A program made the position numbers and the translations under genes. Shown here one piece after another: positions 41,011-51,363 of a DNA stretch of 64,000 bases (position 1 is its first letter; every line of letters starts with the position of its first letter). Below the pieces are notes generated by a model, which saw only the letters and a list, made by a program, of their open reading frames with translations, did no database searches and was not told where the DNA came from. The DNA is from Isochrysis galbana (taxonomy: Eukaryota; Haptophyta; Isochrysidales; Isochrysidaceae). The DNA lies in assembly GCA_018136815.1 (NCBI GenBank), contig CM030934.1, forward strand, positions 962,979 to 1,026,978. The letters are read 5' to 3'.

Positions 41011-42011
41011 AAGCAAATATTGACGAAAGACGCTAAATAAAGAGCTCAACTTCAAATCGAGACCGGGCGCGGTGCATGCCCGTTTTCGACGTCGACGATC
41101 CATCCAGATGGGGGGCCCCGCCTTGGCCCCGGCCAGAGTTTCGATCCAAACCCACCCAAATTTCGGTTCTCGAAATTTCGATCACTTTTCAGCAAATTTA
41201 TTCGAGCCTCATTGGCCCAAATTTCGATCAATTTCGATTCGAAAGTTGTGCTTGTGCTTCGCCGAGCGTGCGTGCACACGGCACACGCCCGACGCGCTGC
41301 ATGGCTGCATCGCTGCATCGCCTACGAGGGGTGATGGAGGGACGAGGATGCACATTAATAGTTCATTGTCATTGTCATTGTCGTCATTGTTCACTTATTC
41401 ATTGTTCACATTCACACATTATTTCTCTCTGTGGTCAACCCACATCAGCCCATGAGCCCACTCAACACAAGACACAAGACACAAGAGCACACCGCACACT
41501 TGCACGATCTCAGCCCACGGTCCACGGTCCATTTGTTGTAGCGACTCATCAAGGCCACTTGCCACTTGCAGGTGGTCTGACGTCTGACAACACGCCAGAC
41601 TGTTGCTCCCCATCTCCCCATACATCACACGCAAGAGAGAGAACACACCCCATTATTCGTCCCCTCACAGTCCTCGGCGTCGCTTCCGTCGTCGCTGGTC
41701 ACGATGAGCAGGGTATAACTTCTATCCCCCTGAGACGAGGGATGGGGAGCCCCCCCTCCCCTCCCCCCCCCCCTTCCGCTCGCCCGCCCGCCACCTCCCC
41801 TGCTCTTCTCGCGTTTCCCCTCTGCCCGGCGGAGGGCGCGACGGCAGCCGCGCACGCGCGATCGGAAGGAGAGTGACGGGGAGAGACGGAGAGAGAGAAC
41901 GGGGGAGTGGGGCGAGAGGGGGGAGGGAGAGGGAGAGCGAAAGGGGGAAGCGGGCGAGGGAGAGCGAGGCCTGTAGGCTTGGGTGCAGCGAGGAGGTAGG
42001 AGTAAGCCGCA
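41011..42011. other. Intergenic, upstream of the PEX11-like gene
   Basis: No gene recognised. It contains attgtcattgtc-type repeats near 41360-41400, a C-run near 41760, and from 41876 to about 41975 a GA-rich tract that ends about 35 bp before the PEX11-like start codon. Confidence 0.45.
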
Positions 42012-43199
42012 ATGCATGACGTGGTGTTTGCCTGGCTCATCGACTGGCTCACTCCGCGCGAATACGAAGGGCGTGCCCTCGCACGGCTGCCTGAGGAAGA
42101 CCCTCGCCGTCGGCTCGACCTGGCGCTTGCTGCAGAGATCCGCGCAGCTCTCAGACTGTTCGAGAGCCTTGCTGATGCGCTCCTCCTCCCGCTGCGGGAA
42201 CACCTTGCCCGCTCCGCCAACAGGGACAAGTTTGGACTGTTTGTGCAGCGTGCAGTGCTCATTCCGATTGGTGCGTGCGGTCGACCCGCACAGACTCCCC
42301 GCCGTCCCATGCGCACCGTCAATCTTAGAAGTTAGTGGCCTAGCCCGGAAGCACGCCGCGACCTCAGCACCCCCCCCCCCGCCCTGTGTCACGTAGGGTT
42401 GCTGCCCAATGGCCCTATTGCCCAGAAGCTTGCGCGGCTGCGAGATGCAGTGGCTGACTCGCGCCGCGCCAACAAGTGGCTGGGCGGCGTCGGGCCGCTC
42501 CTCGAGCTGCGCGCCTCATCTGCGCTACACAAAGAACGAGAATGGCCCGTGTGGCTACTCAAGGCGGGCGCTGAAGTTGCAAGCTTCACATCGATAACGG
42601 CGGAGCACCTGTGCGCTTGGTGCCCTGCATTCCACAGCGAACAGCGCGCCTTTGTGGATGCATCGGTTGTGCCCCATCAGCCGCACGCATGGCCCAAGTT
42701 GCGAGTCACTTTCAATCAAACCCCCTTTTGCGTCCAACGCTACCGTAGGCGATGGCTCCGTCATCACCAGCTCATCTCTGGTCCGGCGGGCCCTATGGCC
42801 AAGCGCACCAACCGGCTGCTTGCCGTGCGCAGTGCATGTCTGCTCGGCCTGCTGATCATCCAGCTGGGGCGCACTCGGGTGGGGAGGGCAGCGCTTGGCC
42901 GAGCAGCGGTTGTCTTAGGCCTTCAGACGCCGGATGGGAAGGGGGGAGAGCGCCAGCCGGTGACGGCGACCACGACGCTATCCGATTGCAGTAGCGGCAA
43001 GTCCTCTCAAGCTGAGAGGATGGACAGCCAGATCACCATCGGCCAGGAAGAACAGGACCTCACACGAGCTAGCGTGCTCGAGTTGATGCGCTTCGTCCAG
43101 GCCGCACACATGGGGCATATTTTCCGCACCCACGATTCGTTGGTGCGCGCGCACCCGAGTGTTAGATCACCGCTCCGTCAACTGCCCAAGCATGTGTGA
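42012..43199 (+). CDS. PEX11-like peroxisomal membrane protein (tentative)
   Basis: Two exons, 42012-42270 and 42397-43199, join in phase 1 (attG|GTGCGT, then CGTAG|GGTTG) to give 353 residues. The order NRDKFGLFVQRA, then AQKLARLRDAVADSRRANKWLGG and a later hydrophobic segment (VRSACLLGLLIIQLG) resembles PEX11, whose family signature is a DK...QY start, a Ser-Arg amphipathic helix and C-terminal membrane segments. PEX11 proteins elongate and divide peroxisomes. The central part (about residues 150-230) does not match and may hide another intron. The resemblance is by pattern only. Confidence 0.45.
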
Positions 43200-43900
43200 A
43201 GGTATAGTTGCGGGATGAGTAGGGTGAGGGTGCTATCCTTAACTTGCCTCGACCATGAGCAAATTCGTCGGGGCAGCCCTGTGGGTTGAGCTCCATTGGC
43301 CGCTGATACGCCGATCAACCGCATGCCTGTACCTCGTGCAGGTGGGACTTATGGGAATCGTGACTGCCGGGTATGAGATCCGAGCTCAGTGGCACGCCAC
43401 AAAAACATCGCTGATTAGGACAAAGTCGGCCTGAGGGACATGGAGTGTCACGATTGCGTCTGGGTGCCTCATTGTACGATGGCTGCACCTCGATTGTCCA
43501 TGATCGCCAATGGAGCACGGATTAGGGGGACTTTCGTACCCAAGGAAATCGCTCCCAACAGCCCCTTGCTCTACGCTCACCACATTGTACACACACACCC
43601 AAGCCGTACCTACCTTTCGGCTGACGCATTGGAGTCTCACATTCACGCTGTCTGAGTTGTCGCCGAGACATCTGCACATGTAAGCACCACGCAAATTGCA
43701 ATTTCCACATGTGTCGTGAAGGCGCAAATTGGCTGCAGTTGCGATCGGAGGAGGTTGGCAGATACTCTAGCACCTTCGGAAGGATTTTGGATGGGGCGGC
43801 AGCATCTCCATTGTGCTAGTGCATCCTTTTGCTGGGTACATTCTAGGAGGCTGACGGCGCGTGTGCACGAAAATCGGCCGAGTATCTCATTTCATCAACT
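43200..43900. other. Intergenic
   Basis: No gene or repeat recognised; short ORFs on both strands only. Confidence 0.4.
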
Positions 43901-44060
43901 AAGTTTATACTTAGCCCGCCCATGGGAGGTGGGAGGGCGCACGAGCCCCCCCTCCCCCCTTCTCTCTGACGAATTGGGCAGACCCATTGGGTCTGAGGAC
44001 AATGAGGAGGGAGCGATACCGGCGGCAGGCGCTTCGATCGCGCGCGACGTCGGTAGAGGT
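43901..44060 (+). repeat. Dispersed GC-rich repeat, family A
   Basis: Has actaagtttatac, cccatgggagg, gcacgagccccccctcc, tctgacgaattgg, ctgaggacaatgaggagg and ccggcggcaggcgc in the same order as the copy at 4753-5045. Confidence 0.65.
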
Positions 44061-44109
44061 TTAAGAGCCTCCGGCGCGTACTATCAGTACAGCACTGATA
44101 GGGTCATTA

Positions 44110-44503
44110 GAAGAACAGGCATCCAATGGGTCGCCATCGCTCCAGCTACACCGACGTAGGTGCGGTTGCGAAGAGCGCCACGGTGCGGTGAAGGAGAGAG
44201 GTTAGCCATGGCCGACTCACGGCCATCCACGACGCAGGTTGGCTGGAGAGGCGGCAGCCCTTTGGTGAGGTACAACCCGGTGGCTTTCTGGTGTCCAGTG
44301 CCGTGCTCCCAGGGTTGGACGAATTGGGTCGGGGTCAACCCCCCGACTAAACGGCGAGCTTCCGCATGCATCCAAGGGTTCTCAACCGCTACAAACGGAG
44401 CAGTGGCGGAGGCCATTGACTTGAAGACGCGGGCGGCCGACTCAAGAGCGGCACGACGTCCGGGTTCTTGGGAGAGCCATTGACTACTGACGGCGGAGAG
44501 GTA
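44110..44503 (-). pseudogene. Fragment of the retrotransposon methyltransferase domain
   Basis: About 394 bp nearly identical, in reverse complement, to 36575-36975 of the Ty3-like Pol. It keeps the reading frame from YLSAVSSQWLSQEPG through ATGLYLTKGLPPL to GAMATHWMPVLL, with a few substitutions. It begins just after the HPPC catalytic motif, so it lacks both the SAM-binding start and the active-site cysteine. No other Pol sequence accompanies it. Confidence 0.9.
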
Positions 44504-44559
44504 GAAGACGGAGAAGGAGCAGACGGAACAGGTGGAGGCAGACAGAGCAGCAGAGTGAA

Positions 44560-44640
44560 GGCGCCCCGAGGTCGGAGCGGCACCGAGGTCGGAGCGGCAC
44601 CGAGGTCGGAGCGGCACCGAGGTCGGAGCGGCGCCCGACG
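44560..44640. repeat. 18-bp tandem repeat
   Basis: About four copies of gcaccgaggtcggagcg(g), nearly identical, directly beside the methyltransferase fragment. Confidence 0.85.
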
Positions 44641-45060
44641 CCCCACGCCCCCACCTCGGACGACACAACCCGGAAAAAGTCGACATGCGCACGCACGGCG
44701 TCTCCGCGGGGGGGCCGATGCACATCGCGCCGTGCCCATGCGCGGCGTGCACATTGTGATTGCAAGCCATCACACGTGCTGCGTAACGAAACATCTCTTA
44801 TATTGCACGTTTACGTAATTGTGCGCATTAGGCGGCACGCAGAGGGAAAAAATCGGGATGCGCACGCACGGCGTCTCCGCGGGGGGGGCACCGCGCCGTG
44901 CCCAATGCACACGACATGCACAAGTGCTCAGTTGATACTATTCATTAAACTGCACGTTTGTGTATGCGCACGCAAGGCAGATGCTAGCCCTTATTTAATT
45001 TTAAATAAATGTGGACATTTGATCGCTCAATTCGACTGATGTCCCACAATTGACGGAACG
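44641..45060. other. Unassigned, with a duplicated 60-bp block
   Basis: The block gcgcacgcacggcgtctccgc plus ggggg and the following cgcgccgtgcccat occurs twice (about 44686-44741 and 44859-44905). The rest is unassigned. Confidence 0.5.
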
Positions 45061-45448
45061 ACACCTAATCTAGCCACAAAGCTGAGGATAGCACACGCTG
45101 TCGAGGTACCTAAGGAGCAACAAAACATGGACGAATAAGCCAACAAAGCAGGGAGCAAAGCCAACACCAAGGACGCAGCTGACCCGGCGCCTCTGTCATA
45201 CTAGGCGTGAACGAAGACGGACGCGAACACCAAAAGAGAAGACACAACAGGCCTGCCCGGCCCCCGCACTCCGAACCAGGCCTTAGGTAGCGCACCAAGG
45301 CCGGACCCCGGAAACCGAAGAAAAAGGAATGACGGGGGGCAGGGGAAGCGGTGGAGGGAGGGAAGTAAGGGCGATGCAAATAGAGAAGGGAGACCAGTCC
45401 CAGTCAGTAGTAGGTGTGTAGCCCAGAATCTTCAGATGTTTTTTTTTT
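45061..45448 (+). mobile_element. LINE 3' end, 5'-truncated, T-tailed
   Basis: Follows the minus-strand copy at 4243-4613 over its whole length: cgcacacgctgtcgagg-like start, aggcctgcccgg, cggaccccggaaaccgaag and the terminus gtgtgtagcccagaatcttcagatg with T10. The T-tail directly touches the end of the inverted LTR at 45449. No clear target-site duplication was found. Confidence 0.85.
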
Positions 45449-46643
45449 GTATTGACTCGTTGACTCGGGGTATAGACTCGGGAACTCGGGGGGACTCGCT
45501 TGGGAACACGGTGGGACTCGACGAAGTTGCTACAAAAATCACTCACAAGAAACCAAAAACCAAAGTCCTTGGGCTCAGAAAACAGAAAACTAACGTAAAC
45601 ACTCCGGAATCATACGATAAACAAACCCCTCCCCGCGCGGCGAAGGCTGAAGTCGCGATCGCTCGTCATGCGCGAAGATATACGGAAAGAGAGCGCATAA
45701 CTACGCCACCGAAGGGTTCGAACTATCGTTAAAGTGAAACTCGTCCGCTGAAGCCAACGCGGAGGGTCGAGGAGAGATCCAAACTCGCGCGGGGGGAGAA
45801 GGCGATGTGCGGAGAGACCTTCTAGACAAGCGACGAGCAAGGGGCGACGAAACAAGGCGCGAGACGCGAGGCGCGTGCCATTCGTTCTTCCTTTCTTTCA
45901 TCGAAACCGCGACGAAACTAACATTAAACGTCGGTGCCCCCTCCGCGAGGATCGCGAAGAAGAACGGACGAGATGGAGGCAATCATCGAAGGAACCGCGA
46001 GAGGAATCGAAGCGAGGGGGGGAGAACAACGACGGCCGGAGGAAACGAACCGCGCGCGGGGGAGAAGAGAACCTCGCAACCTCGCGCGGGGGGGGGGGAT
46101 TAATATAACGGCCGGAGGCGACGGACGGCACGCCGAGGGAAAGAACCTGCCGCGGGGGGGGCGAGGGACCGAGGGCACGGCGGGGCAGCGTGGGAGGGCG
46201 CGAGGCCGATCTCGGAGCGAGATCGCGTCCTTTCCCTCGCGGAGCGCGGAGAGACCCCCCACGAGATATATATCTTGGGACCGGAGAATGTTTTGGACGA
46301 ATCTTCCTGCCGTCGGCCGAGGAGAGGCGGACGGAGAGAGAGAGAGAGAGAGAGAGTCTCGCAGAGCGACTGCAGAACGAGAAGTCGAAGTCATGCCGGT
46401 TTATTACCTTAAACGAGCCAACAATTATAGTGACAGCAAAAACAAAATTCGAATCGCAAATTTCGAGACCAAAATCTGCAAACCTGGACTTGAGACTTGA
46501 GACCGTGGGGAATCCGAATCTGTAGATAATCTGTGTGTCTTGTGCGTCAGTGGCAACACGGGGAACTGTTCAATTGTAATTGTGAGCGCGTACCTTACAC
46601 GAATATTCATGCCTACAGCCTTCAGATGGGCAGGAATACAACA
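45449..46643 (-). repeat. Solo LTR of the Ty3-like element, inverted
   Basis: The reverse complement runs from TGTTGTATTCC (46643) to cgagtcaacgagtcaatac (45449) and matches the 5' LTR at 30048-31219 throughout, including the CT repeat (here GA, about 46335-46356). No internal retroviral sequence is attached on either side, so it is a solo LTR. Confidence 0.88.
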
Positions 46644-47303
46644 CGGTGTGTCCAATTAGTAATTGCAATTAGCTAGTGGCTAGTGGGGTTGGCTTGGATA
46701 TAACATTAATGATTTTATATGTCTACCCCGTCCGCCCTTGTTGACACTTGTGTGCATAATGCATTTCACCTCAATAAACACTGGTTGTCCATCCATATCC
46801 ATACACGATACACGATACACGTTCGTCAGCTCGATAAATAATTTGTAAATACTATTTTGTCACGGACTTGTACTCCACCAGTACGAGTACTAGTACTAGC
46901 AGCTAGGATCGTAGTACCATAGAGTACTAGAGCACTTTGGTTTTCTTTTCGTAATCAGGCTGCCTAAAAAGCTAAAAAGCAGACAGTTCTCTTCCTGTTT
47001 CCTCCTAAAGTAGGAGTACTTGGTAATTGATTGAATGGATCTGAACCCCGCCTCCCTCCCCTCTCTCCCCTTCCTCGGTTTGCCGTGGGGGGATCGATCC
47101 CCCCGCTTGAGATCGTGAAAGAAGTCCCCAAACATCCGTCCCCCCTCTCTCTCCCCCTCTCTCTCCCCCCCCTCTCTCTCCCTCTCCCTCTCTCTCTCCC
47201 TCTCTCCTCCTCGTCTTTCTACTCTCCCTCTCTCCCTTTCCTCTCCCCCCCCCCCCATCCTCTCTCTCTCCCTGAGGGGTCGCTCCACTCGCTCCCGCTG
47301 CTG
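46644..47303. other. Intergenic, upstream of the oxygenase gene
   Basis: A piece near 46645-46705 (gtgtccaattag...gtggggttggcttggatataa) matches 16157-16207 in reverse complement. From 47134 to about 47275 the plus strand is a CT/C tract ending about 30 bp before the ATG at 47304. Confidence 0.5.
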
Positions 47304-48351
47304 ATGAGTGCTACAGTCCCGCGCTGCGGCATCAACCTCTCGCGCTATCCTCTGGGTGAGGGGCGGGTGGAGGCGGCGCTCCCGCCCGGTTATGCGCACA
47401 CTCTATCCACCACAGGATGCCTCGTGCTGCCCGACTTTCTCACGCGCGAGGCAACCGAGGAGATGGCTGCAGAGTCGGCCTCACAGGCGGCTGATGCATG
47501 GGTCACTGATAACCATCACACAGCTTGGCAGCTGCCGCTCGACCCCAGCGTGCCAAAGTTGCACGTGCGCAATCAAATGATGCGCACGCGCGTCGCTTCA
47601 GTCCCTTTCGACCGCGTCGGTCCCGCCCTCCGCGCGCTTTACCTCTCCGACGACCTGATCTCACTCGTCGAGGCGGCACTCAGCCGGCCTCAGGGCTCAC
47701 TCCACAGGCTGGCAGATCCGCTGGGTGCATGCAGCATCAATGTCTTCCGGCCCGGTATGTCCTCACATCGGCTCAGTGGTCTGTCACCGTCACCACGGTG
47801 TGGCAAGCGTACATCCTTCTGCCGCCTTTTCAGGTTGGAGCCACGCATGGCATTTTGATGAGGCTGAATACACGGTGACGCTCTGCCTACAACAGGCTGA
47901 GAGCGGTGGCGAATTCCGCTTCACTCCACCGTTGCGCTCGAGCTCTTCAGACCTAGCCATCCTTGCGGTGTGCACTGCGTTCCGCTGCTATGGCCAATTC
48001 ATTCCCTGCCGCTCGTCACTCTCCACAACGTGCGAGACCATCCAAATCCACCCCATGTGTGTGTGCTATCAGGTTACTGCGGTCCTCAGGGCGCATGGAG
48101 AGGGCCATTTCTCTGAGCCATCCGTGGCAGATTTAGCCAACTTTCCTGAATCGCATATCTCGGAGTTCCAGCCCGGGACGCTACAAATCTTCGGTGGACG
48201 CTATTGTCTGCATCGCGTTGAGCCTGTGCATGGAGGTCGCGATCGCCTCGTGGCCGTGTTGTGTTTTGCGAGCGAACCAGGGGTCGTCAATAGTAGAGCC
48301 GTGCAAGAAATGTTCTGGGGAAGATCGGTCGCTGTTCCTGACGTGAATTGA
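47304..48351 (+). CDS. 2-oxoglutarate/Fe(II) oxygenase, HalD/ArpA-like
   Basis: Three exons, 47304-47754, 47834-47967 and 48073-48351, give 287 residues. Junctions: CCCG|GTATGT with TTCAG|GTTGG (phase 1), then GCG|GTGTGC with ATCAG|GTTAC (phase 0). The second intron has no in-frame stop, so retention is possible. The iron ligands are visible as the H-x-D of HAWHFDEAEYTV and the distal His of GRYCLHRVEPV, with a 2-oxoglutarate-binding Arg in GRDRLVAVLCF. LQQAESGGEFRFTPPLR and the closing FASEPGVVNSRAVQEMFWG follow the pattern of HalD/ArpA-type dioxygenases and halogenases. With Asp as iron ligand it should hydroxylate, not halogenate. The substrate, perhaps an amino acid, is unknown. Confidence 0.8.
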
Positions 48352-48956
48352 AACGTCTTTTCGAGCAATTCAGATTTATGACCTCACCATCAGTAAAATA
48401 ATCAAAGGCGGGTTGCCTTTATCCGGCACTACACCCTGCGCTGGCAACCAAGTTTATAGTAGTACTTGGTTGCGATGGAGCGCGCCGGCGTGACTCCCCT
48501 CTCCTCCGGGCCCCCCGCCGAGGGCGGCCCCCCTGCCCCCAAGGACCAGTCGCTGGCGAAGCGGCCGCGTCCGCCCTCAGGGGCCGAGCAGGTGCGTGCG
48601 ACCCCGGTCGCGCCACACGGCCCGTGGCCCCGGCCACACCACACACAGGAGCCATGCTGCCCCCCCCCATGGGGGACAGCAGGCTGCAAGACTCAGGGAG
48701 ACAGCATCAGACAGGCAAGGCCTGCACTCCATTGGGTATGCCTTATGGCAGAGGCCCCTCTCACCCTGGCTAGGGCGCCGCCGAGGCGGCGACCCGCGGC
48801 CGGGTGGCCCTTATGGGCACACCTCCCTGACATGCTGTTTGACGCTACATCACATCATACCAACCTGGCCCCACAGAACGAGTCTGTCAACCGGAACACT
48901 CAGCCAAAGGACTCCCACTACACCCAAACCCTCCACCCTCTACCCTCTACCCACAC
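48352..48956. other. Intergenic
   Basis: No gene recognised. A family-A/B-like start (aagtttatagtagtacttggt) lies near 48451, followed by unrelated GC-rich sequence. Confidence 0.4.
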
Positions 48957-49122
48957 CAACACACGACGCAACTGACTCCCGCCCCGCCCGGGCCCGACAC
49001 TCACTCAGGCCCGTTCGGCCGGGTGACGTTGGCGTAGTCGTCGGCGCCACACACACACGGCCGAACGGGCCTGAGTGAGTGTCGGGCCCGGGCGGGGCGG
49101 GAGTCAGTTGCGTCGTGTGTTG
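48957..49122. repeat. 65-bp perfect inverted repeat
   Basis: Arms 48957-49021 and 49058-49122 are exact reverse complements, separated by 36 bp. The outer end of the arm is caacacacgacgcaactg and the inner end is cggccg. There is no coding sequence inside. A transcript would form a long perfect hairpin. Confidence 0.95.
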
Positions 49123-49130
49123 AAATACCA

Positions 49131-49850
49131 ACAACTAAGTTTATACTTGGTTGACCCATGGGGGGGCACGAGCCCCCCCCCTCTCTCCACTCCTCCCCCG
49201 CCATGGGGGAGGAACCAACCATCCTCCTGGCATGCATGCCTGATGGCTTGCCAGGAGGCCACTGCCCTGCTGACCCACTCTCTCTCACTCACAGGCACGC
49301 CTGATTCGCTCGTCCTGGCCAGTCGTGGCCAGCCCATTGCTCCAACCCCCCCTCCCCCCCTGGTCGACAGGCAGACAGGTGCAGCGGTGCAGCGTGGGGG
49401 CCCCTGACCCCTGAGGCTCGGGAGCGCCAGCGAGGGAGAGGCAGGGGAGGCCAGGGCCCAGCCCCAGCCTCCTCTGCCCCTGAGCTGGCCTCCATGAGCC
49501 TCCAGGGGTCGCCAGAGGGCAGCTGGAGGCCTGCCGCAGGCGCGCCATCGCGCGTGCCGCAGGAGAGGGGAGAGAGGGCGCGGAGAAGGGGGTGGGCGGA
49601 GCTCTCGCTCCGCTCACCGAAGAATTGTTAAGTCCCGCTCCTGTTTACAGGATAAGTCGGGACTGAAGCCGCCGCCCACTCGGAGACACAGTAGGAGGAA
49701 GGGGGGGAAAGATCACCGGGGGGTGGCGCGGGCCACCGGACCATATCTAAGCCCTTCACCCCTATCCCCCTAGTAGTGCACGGGGGGAGCCGCCTGATGG
49801 CGGGGGGGAGAAGGGCCGGGGAGTGGGGGTGTAGAAAGTATGCTATGTAC
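49131..49850 (+). repeat. Dispersed repeat, family B, long copy
   Basis: It begins aactaagtttatacttggttgac, then cccatggggggg and cacgagcc, the ggcttgccaggagg block, the ccgctcaccgaa and gtttacaggataagtcggg blocks, and ends in cccctagtagtgcacgggggg and gggggtgtagaaagt. It is very similar to 60228-60940. No protein-coding potential was seen. Confidence 0.85.
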
Positions 49851-50268
49851 TATGTGTAGTAGGTAGTGGTTCCATTCGCCGCGAGCAACTATCGTTAAAC
49901 CGATAGGGTCATGGAGCGCGCGCCGCTCCCCTCCCCTCCTGCCGCCCCACCCGCCGCGACGGATGATCGGGCCATGCTCGACGCCTCGCACCCGAAGCGC
50001 CAAACGAGCTTCGCTCCGACAGGCGTGTGTGTGTGGGGGGGGTTAGGGTTAAAACCCACCATTTTCCTCGGGAAGTTTTCCCAGGGGTTTTTCTTGAGCT
50101 TTGGAGGGTCAGTCAAAAAAAAACGCAGCCCCCCACACATACACATGTTAGTTATAAATCACGGTTTGCTGTTTGACCGTCCCATATTCAATACACAAAA
50201 TCGCGAGTAGAATCAAGAGGCGGCGTACTACCGCACCCTTTACCCTTTGCAAGATTTACCATCATTGG
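49851..50268. other. Unassigned
   Basis: No gene. A word near 50189-50213 (caatacacaaaatcgcgagta) recurs, slightly changed, at 50832-50856 inside the neighbouring MITE. Confidence 0.35.
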
Positions 50269-50886
50269 CGTGCTTCCCTTAAAACTACGTACAATACTAA
50301 CCCCTTACAGAAAGATGGCATCTATTGTTGCAAGCTTTGCTGAAGCCAACAATCTCAATCTAGATGGCAAGCTTTGCTGATGTGGCAAGCCATCTATGAG
50401 CAAGCTTTTCGGGCGCGCAGCGCTCGGGCGCCCGGGCTCCAGGCCTCCGCGCGTCCGCGCGCTTCATTCAGGCGCAAAGTCGAGAGCCGTGGCCTGTGGC
50501 CCGAGCTCGAGAGGCGAACAGAGGCGCAGAGGCGCAGCGGCGCCGCAAGTTGTCACTGCAAGAGAGGAGAGAGTTATCATACAGTCTCATAGAGTATGAA
50601 GTGTGATGAGTAGCACAAGCACAAGAAGGTATTGTCGTACATACAGTCGGGACGGGAACGTACCATAAATAGCTTTCCATAAATAAGGCCCGACCGAGCT
50701 TTATTTATCGAGCTTTGGTGCCATTCTCATTCCGACCATAGATTGGACAAGCTTTCCGGCAAGCTTTGGTGTACATGTCAACCATCTCTCCAAACAAGCT
50801 TTCTGAGATTTTGAACCATCTTTCTGTAAGGGGTTATACAATACCCAAAATTGCGAGTAAAATGCCAAAAGGGAAGCATGCCAAGG
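50269..50886. mobile_element. MITE-like element with inverted ends
   Basis: The left end ttggcgtgcttccctt (50265-50281) and right end aagggaagcatgccaa (50867-50883) are inverted repeats. A second inner inverted pair contains ccccttacagaaagatgg (about 50304-50322 and 50816-50834). The interior is rich in gcaagctttg words and has no transposase. Superfamily and target duplication are not determined. Confidence 0.6.
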
Positions 50887-50888
50887 AA

Positions 50889-50995
50889 AGGTCCATGAGC
50901 TACCCGGAAGGACCGCGTTCCGCGCTAGCTGCCAGCACGCCCTCGCAGGCGATCTCCAATCTCCAAAGGTGAGATCAGCCTTGTTGTGACACACA
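50889..50995 (+). pseudogene. Scrap of the Ty3-like gag start
   Basis: Blocks gtccatgagct, ttccgcgctagctgcc and gccctcgcaggc match the beginning of gag at 31345-31450 with scattered changes. It abuts the MITE at its left. Confidence 0.7.
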
Positions 50996-51363
50996 CGCTA
51001 GCAACGCTACATTATCAAGTGTTCGCTACTATCCTTCACTCCTCCTCTTGAGTTGAATGAAGCTCAAGCATGCAGCACGCAAGCGCCGTAATGGAGGATA
51101 GACTGCTCCATGCTTGATAGATCGCTCGCTCGAGCAAGGGCCAAATATCAACATTGAGGATGCGCGGGACTATGCCTATGCCCGTAAACTAATGCCAAGT
51201 TGAAGTAAGTACGGGTGAAGCAAATAAGCCACACCACCACCGTGTCACACAAATTACCTTTGTGCGACAAAGAACGTGGATGATCGTGCGGCAGAGGTCA
51301 CACAGCTACATTCTACCTAGAAGGTGAGATGAAGCCAGTGCGCTGAGCGAGACACAAGGCCGA
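50996..51363. other. 3' flank of the UGGT gene
   Basis: No gene or repeat recognised. Confidence 0.35.

Noticed and set aside
42755-42760. A third exon boundary in the PEX11-like gene (ccgtag before gcgatgg)
   Set aside because: The frame is open across it and no fitting donor upstream was convincing, so the longer exon was kept.
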